From RGEC01 sp044371405 (lineage in GTDB: Bacteria > Bacteroidota > Bacteroidia > NS11-12g > UBA955), in NCBI GenBank assembly GCA_044371405.1, contig JBILTS010000112.1, forward strand, positions 1 to 7,170: a DNA stretch of 7,170 bases, given 5' to 3'. The translations under genes were made by a program, and so were the position numbers. The first letter of the stretch is position 1, and every line of letters begins with the position of its first letter. Positions 5,571-7,170 of the stretch are shown piece after piece. The notes beneath the pieces are model-generated. The model searched no databases and was not told the DNA's origin. It was given only the letters and a program-made list of their open reading frames with translations.

Positions 5571-6187
5571 TGTCTGAAAAGCAACAGCTGCTGGCCGTTC
5601 TGAAAAAATACCTGCCCACAGGTACGGAGGAATACGCCACGGAATTGTTGCTGCGACACCGCATACATTTGCATATCAAGCGCCCCAGACAAACCAAATA
5701 CGGCGATTATCGTCCGCCCCTGGCCGGCGAAAACCACCGCATCAGCGTGAATAAGGATTTGAATCCTTACGCTTTTCTGATCACCTTTCTCCACGAAGTG
5801 GCTCACCTGCTCAACTTTGAAAAAAACCGGGGCAGGGTGCAGCCCCACGGGCAGGAATGGAAATGGTTTTTTCGCGAAGTGAGTACCCCCGTATTCCAGG
5901 AGGAAGTGCTGCCCCGGGATGTGCATCAATCGCTCAATATTTATCTTTCAAACCCCAAGGCCAGTAGCTGCAGTAGCCCTCAGCTGGTGCGCACCCTGCG
6001 CAAATACGACGCCGATACCACCTGGGTGCTGGTGGAAGAAGTACCCGCCAATACGGCCTTTGAAACCAAAGACGGCCGCTCCTTTATAAAGGGCGAACGA
6101 ATGCGTACCCGCTATCGCTGCGTGGAGTCGGCTACGGGCAAGGTTTTTCTGGTACCCGGACTTATGCATTGCCGGTTGAAAATATAA
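5570..6187 (+). CDS. SprT-like zinc metallopeptidase domain protein
   Basis: A 205-residue cytoplasmic protein of the SprT-like family. Seen: the zincin motif HEVAH at 75-79 (His75 and His79 as ligands, Glu76 catalytic) and HGQEWK at 93-98, whose His93 is the likely third zinc ligand; the preceding RISVNKDLNPYAFLITFL helix is typical. The related human Spartan (SPRTN) degrades DNA-protein crosslinks, but the bacterial relatives are mostly uncharacterised, so substrate and role are unknown. The C-terminal third has scattered cysteines (134, 184, 201) rather than a clear CxxC zinc ribbon. Its ATG shares the final A of the lhgO stop codon, so translation is probably coupled to lhgO; there is no Shine-Dalgarno of its own. 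It is the last gene of this pair, 39 bases before the glycosyltransferase gene. Confidence 0.88.
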   Translation: MSEKQQLLAVLKKYLPTGTEEYATELLLRHRIHLHIKRPRQTKYGDYRPPLAGENHRISVNKDLNPYAFLITFLHEVAHLLNFEKNRGRVQPHGQEWKWFFREVSTPVFQEEVLPRDVHQSLNIYLSNPKASSCSSPQLVRTLRKYDADTTWVLVEEVPANTAFETKDGRSFIKGERMRTRYRCVESATGKVFLVPGLMHCRLKI

Positions 6188-6211
6188 TCTCGCCTTTTGT
6201 TTGGTATTGAT

Positions 6212-6219
6212 TAGTTTTG
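6212..6219 (+). promoter_or_regulatory. Candidate -7 element before the glycosyltransferase gene
   Basis: TAGTTTTG matches TAnnTTTG exactly and ends seven bases before the ATG at 6227. TTTG words at 6196-6199 and 6200-6203 are too close to serve as a normal -33 element. If used, the message would be leaderless or nearly so. Confidence 0.45.
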
Positions 6220-6226
6220 CTACGCA

Positions 6227-6943
6227 ATGTCAACACTTTCCATTGTTATTCCGGCCTATAACGAAGGCCGCACCATCCACCTGATTCTGGACCGGGTAAA
6301 AGCAGTAAATCTGCGCGACAATATTGCCAAAGAGGTTATTATCGTGAACGATTGCTCCAAAGACAATACCGAAGAAGCTATTCAGGCCTACATGGGCAAC
6401 AATCCTGAATTGAATATTCAATACTTCAAACATGAGGTAAACTCGGGTAAAGGAGCCGCCTTGCATACCGGAATTCAGAAGGCCACCGGCGATTTTGTTA
6501 TCATACAGGATGCCGATCTGGAGTATGATCCCAACGAATACAATATACTACTTCAGCCCATCCTCGACGGTTTTGCCGATGTGGTTTACGGAAGCCGCTT
6601 TATGGGCGGAAATCCCCACCGCATCTTGTTTTTCTGGCATTCCATTGGCAATAAAATGCTCACTTTCCTGTCAAACATGTTCACCAACCTGAACCTAACC
6701 GATATGGAAACCTGCTATAAGTTGTTTCGCCGTGAAGTGATTCAGGGTATTCAACTGAAAGAAAAGCGATTTGGTTTTGAGCCCGAAGTAACTGCCAAAG
6801 TATCACGCGTTCCCAAAATTCGCATCTATGAAGTGGGCATCAGCTATTACGGGCGCACCTATGAAGAAGGTAAGAAAATTGGCTGGAAAGACGGTTTCAG
6901 GGCCATCTTTTGCATTTTGAAATACAACATTTTCAGTAAATAA
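6227..6943 (+). CDS. Family 2 glycosyltransferase, dolichyl/polyprenyl-phosphate sugar synthase type (DPM1-like)
   Basis: A 238-residue GT-A enzyme, probably transferring a sugar (mannose or glucose) from a nucleotide sugar to a polyprenyl phosphate on the cytoplasmic membrane face. Seen: the start LSIVIPAYNEG (4-14), IVNDCSKDNT (39-48) for the nucleotide, the NSGKGAAL loop (72-79), the metal-binding DAD at 95-97 within QDADLEYDP, YGSRF (121-125), and the acceptor-side block DMETCYKLFRREV (159-171) with FGFEPEVTAKV. This order is that of DPM1-like enzymes of cell-surface glycan and lipid-linked sugar synthesis. It lacks the C-terminal membrane helices found in GtrB/ArnC-type members, so it would be soluble or peripheral. 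Donor and acceptor cannot be told from sequence. The start at MSTLS is firm. It precedes an FAD oxidoreductase by 38 bases on the same strand, probably one locus. Confidence 0.9.
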   Translation: MSTLSIVIPAYNEGRTIHLILDRVKAVNLRDNIAKEVIIVNDCSKDNTEEAIQAYMGNNPELNIQYFKHEVNSGKGAALHTGIQKATGDFVIIQDADLEYDPNEYNILLQPILDGFADVVYGSRFMGGNPHRILFFWHSIGNKMLTFLSNMFTNLNLTDMETCYKLFRREVIQGIQLKEKRFGFEPEVTAKVSRVPKIRIYEVGISYYGRTYEEGKKIGWKDGFRAIFCILKYNIFSK

Positions 6944-6972
6944 CATTCCTGTTCATTTTCACTGTGGGTTTT

Positions 6973-6979
6973 TAGTTTG
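6973..6979 (+). promoter_or_regulatory. TAGTTTG word directly before the oxidoreductase start
   Basis: TAGTTTG (6973-6979) resembles the -7 element with one base missing and ends two bases before the ATG at 6982. Transcription from it would begin at or inside the start codon, so it may be a leaderless promoter or a chance AT-rich word; no -33 element is evident. Confidence 0.25.
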
Positions 6980-6981
6980 CC

Positions 6982-7170
6982 ATGAACATCAAAAAACAGG
7001 CAGTGATTATAGGAGCGGGACCGGCAGGACTTACCGCCGCTTACGAGCTGCTCTCGCGAAGCAATGAATATGCCGTAACCATTCTGGAATCTTCCACCTA
7101 CATGGGCGGTATTTCCCGCACGGTGAATTATAAGGGAAACCGCATGGATATTGGTGGGCATCGTTTCTTC
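6982..7170 (+). CDS. FAD/NAD(P)-binding oxidoreductase (amine oxidase / UDP-galactopyranose mutase-like), 3' end missing
   Basis: Sixty-three codons are visible with no stop before the window edge. The N-terminus MNIKKQAVIIGAGPAGLTAAYELL contains the dinucleotide motif GAGPAG (11-16) and a Glu (residue 36, in TILESS) for the FAD ribose. It continues with MGGISRTVNYKGNRMDIGGHRFF, a GG motif found in protoporphyrinogen-oxidase-like, amine-oxidase and UDP-galactopyranose-mutase-like flavoproteins. Exact function cannot be assigned from this part. Its position directly after a glycosyltransferase makes a role in sugar or lipid-carrier modification plausible; this is inference. The start is fixed by the FAD motif; no Shine-Dalgarno is present. 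Confidence 0.82.
   Translation, partial: MNIKKQAVIIGAGPAGLTAAYELLSRSNEYAVTILESSTYMGGISRTVNYKGNRMDIGGHRFF

Overview
The window looks like a chromosomal segment of a Bacteroidota bacterium, most likely Chitinophagaceae-like. Three things point there: the protein families (a DUF2851 protein, Bacteroidota-style REP-associated transposase, SprT-like and LhgO proteins), promoters of the TAnnTTTG type with an upstream TTTG, and weak or absent Shine-Dalgarno sequences. This placement is inferred from sequence character, not from a database search.

Layout. Bases 2-1039 hold the 3' part of a glutamate-dehydrogenase-family gene on the plus strand. It converges on a minus-strand gene (1123-1746) for a four-helix membrane protein fused to a cytochrome c domain; a perfect 16-bp-arm hairpin lies between the two 3' ends. 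A plus-strand tRNA-Pro(GGG) gene follows (1904-1980), with a good Bacteroidota promoter in front and two hairpin terminators behind. The two terminators are also joined by a perfect 16-bp inverted repeat. Bases 2100-2248 contain no gene but carry a C-tract and several short direct repeats. They lie at the 3' end of a minus-strand REP-associated tyrosine transposase gene (2249-2947), whose coding sequence contains a perfect 41-bp palindrome kept in frame.

Divergent from the transposase is a plus-strand DUF2851 gene (3014-4297). Next come lhgO, L-2-hydroxyglutarate oxidase (4374-5570), and a SprT-like metallopeptidase gene that overlaps it by one base (5570-6187). The window ends with a DPM1-like family 2 glycosyltransferase (6227-6943) and the first 63 codons of an FAD/NAD(P)-binding oxidoreductase (from 6982), which runs off the edge.

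How it fits together. Most of it is ordinary housekeeping or metabolic content: amino-acid/2-oxoglutarate metabolism (the dehydrogenase and LhgO both make 2-oxoglutarate or a related 2-oxo acid, but are far apart and not an operon), a tRNA, and the start of a probable glycan or lipid-linked sugar locus. The most unusual part is 2000-2950, where a transposase family known to act on palindromic DNA sits with an internal perfect palindrome and a flank rich in small repeats. No CRISPR array, prophage, toxin-antitoxin pair or recognisable defence system was seen.
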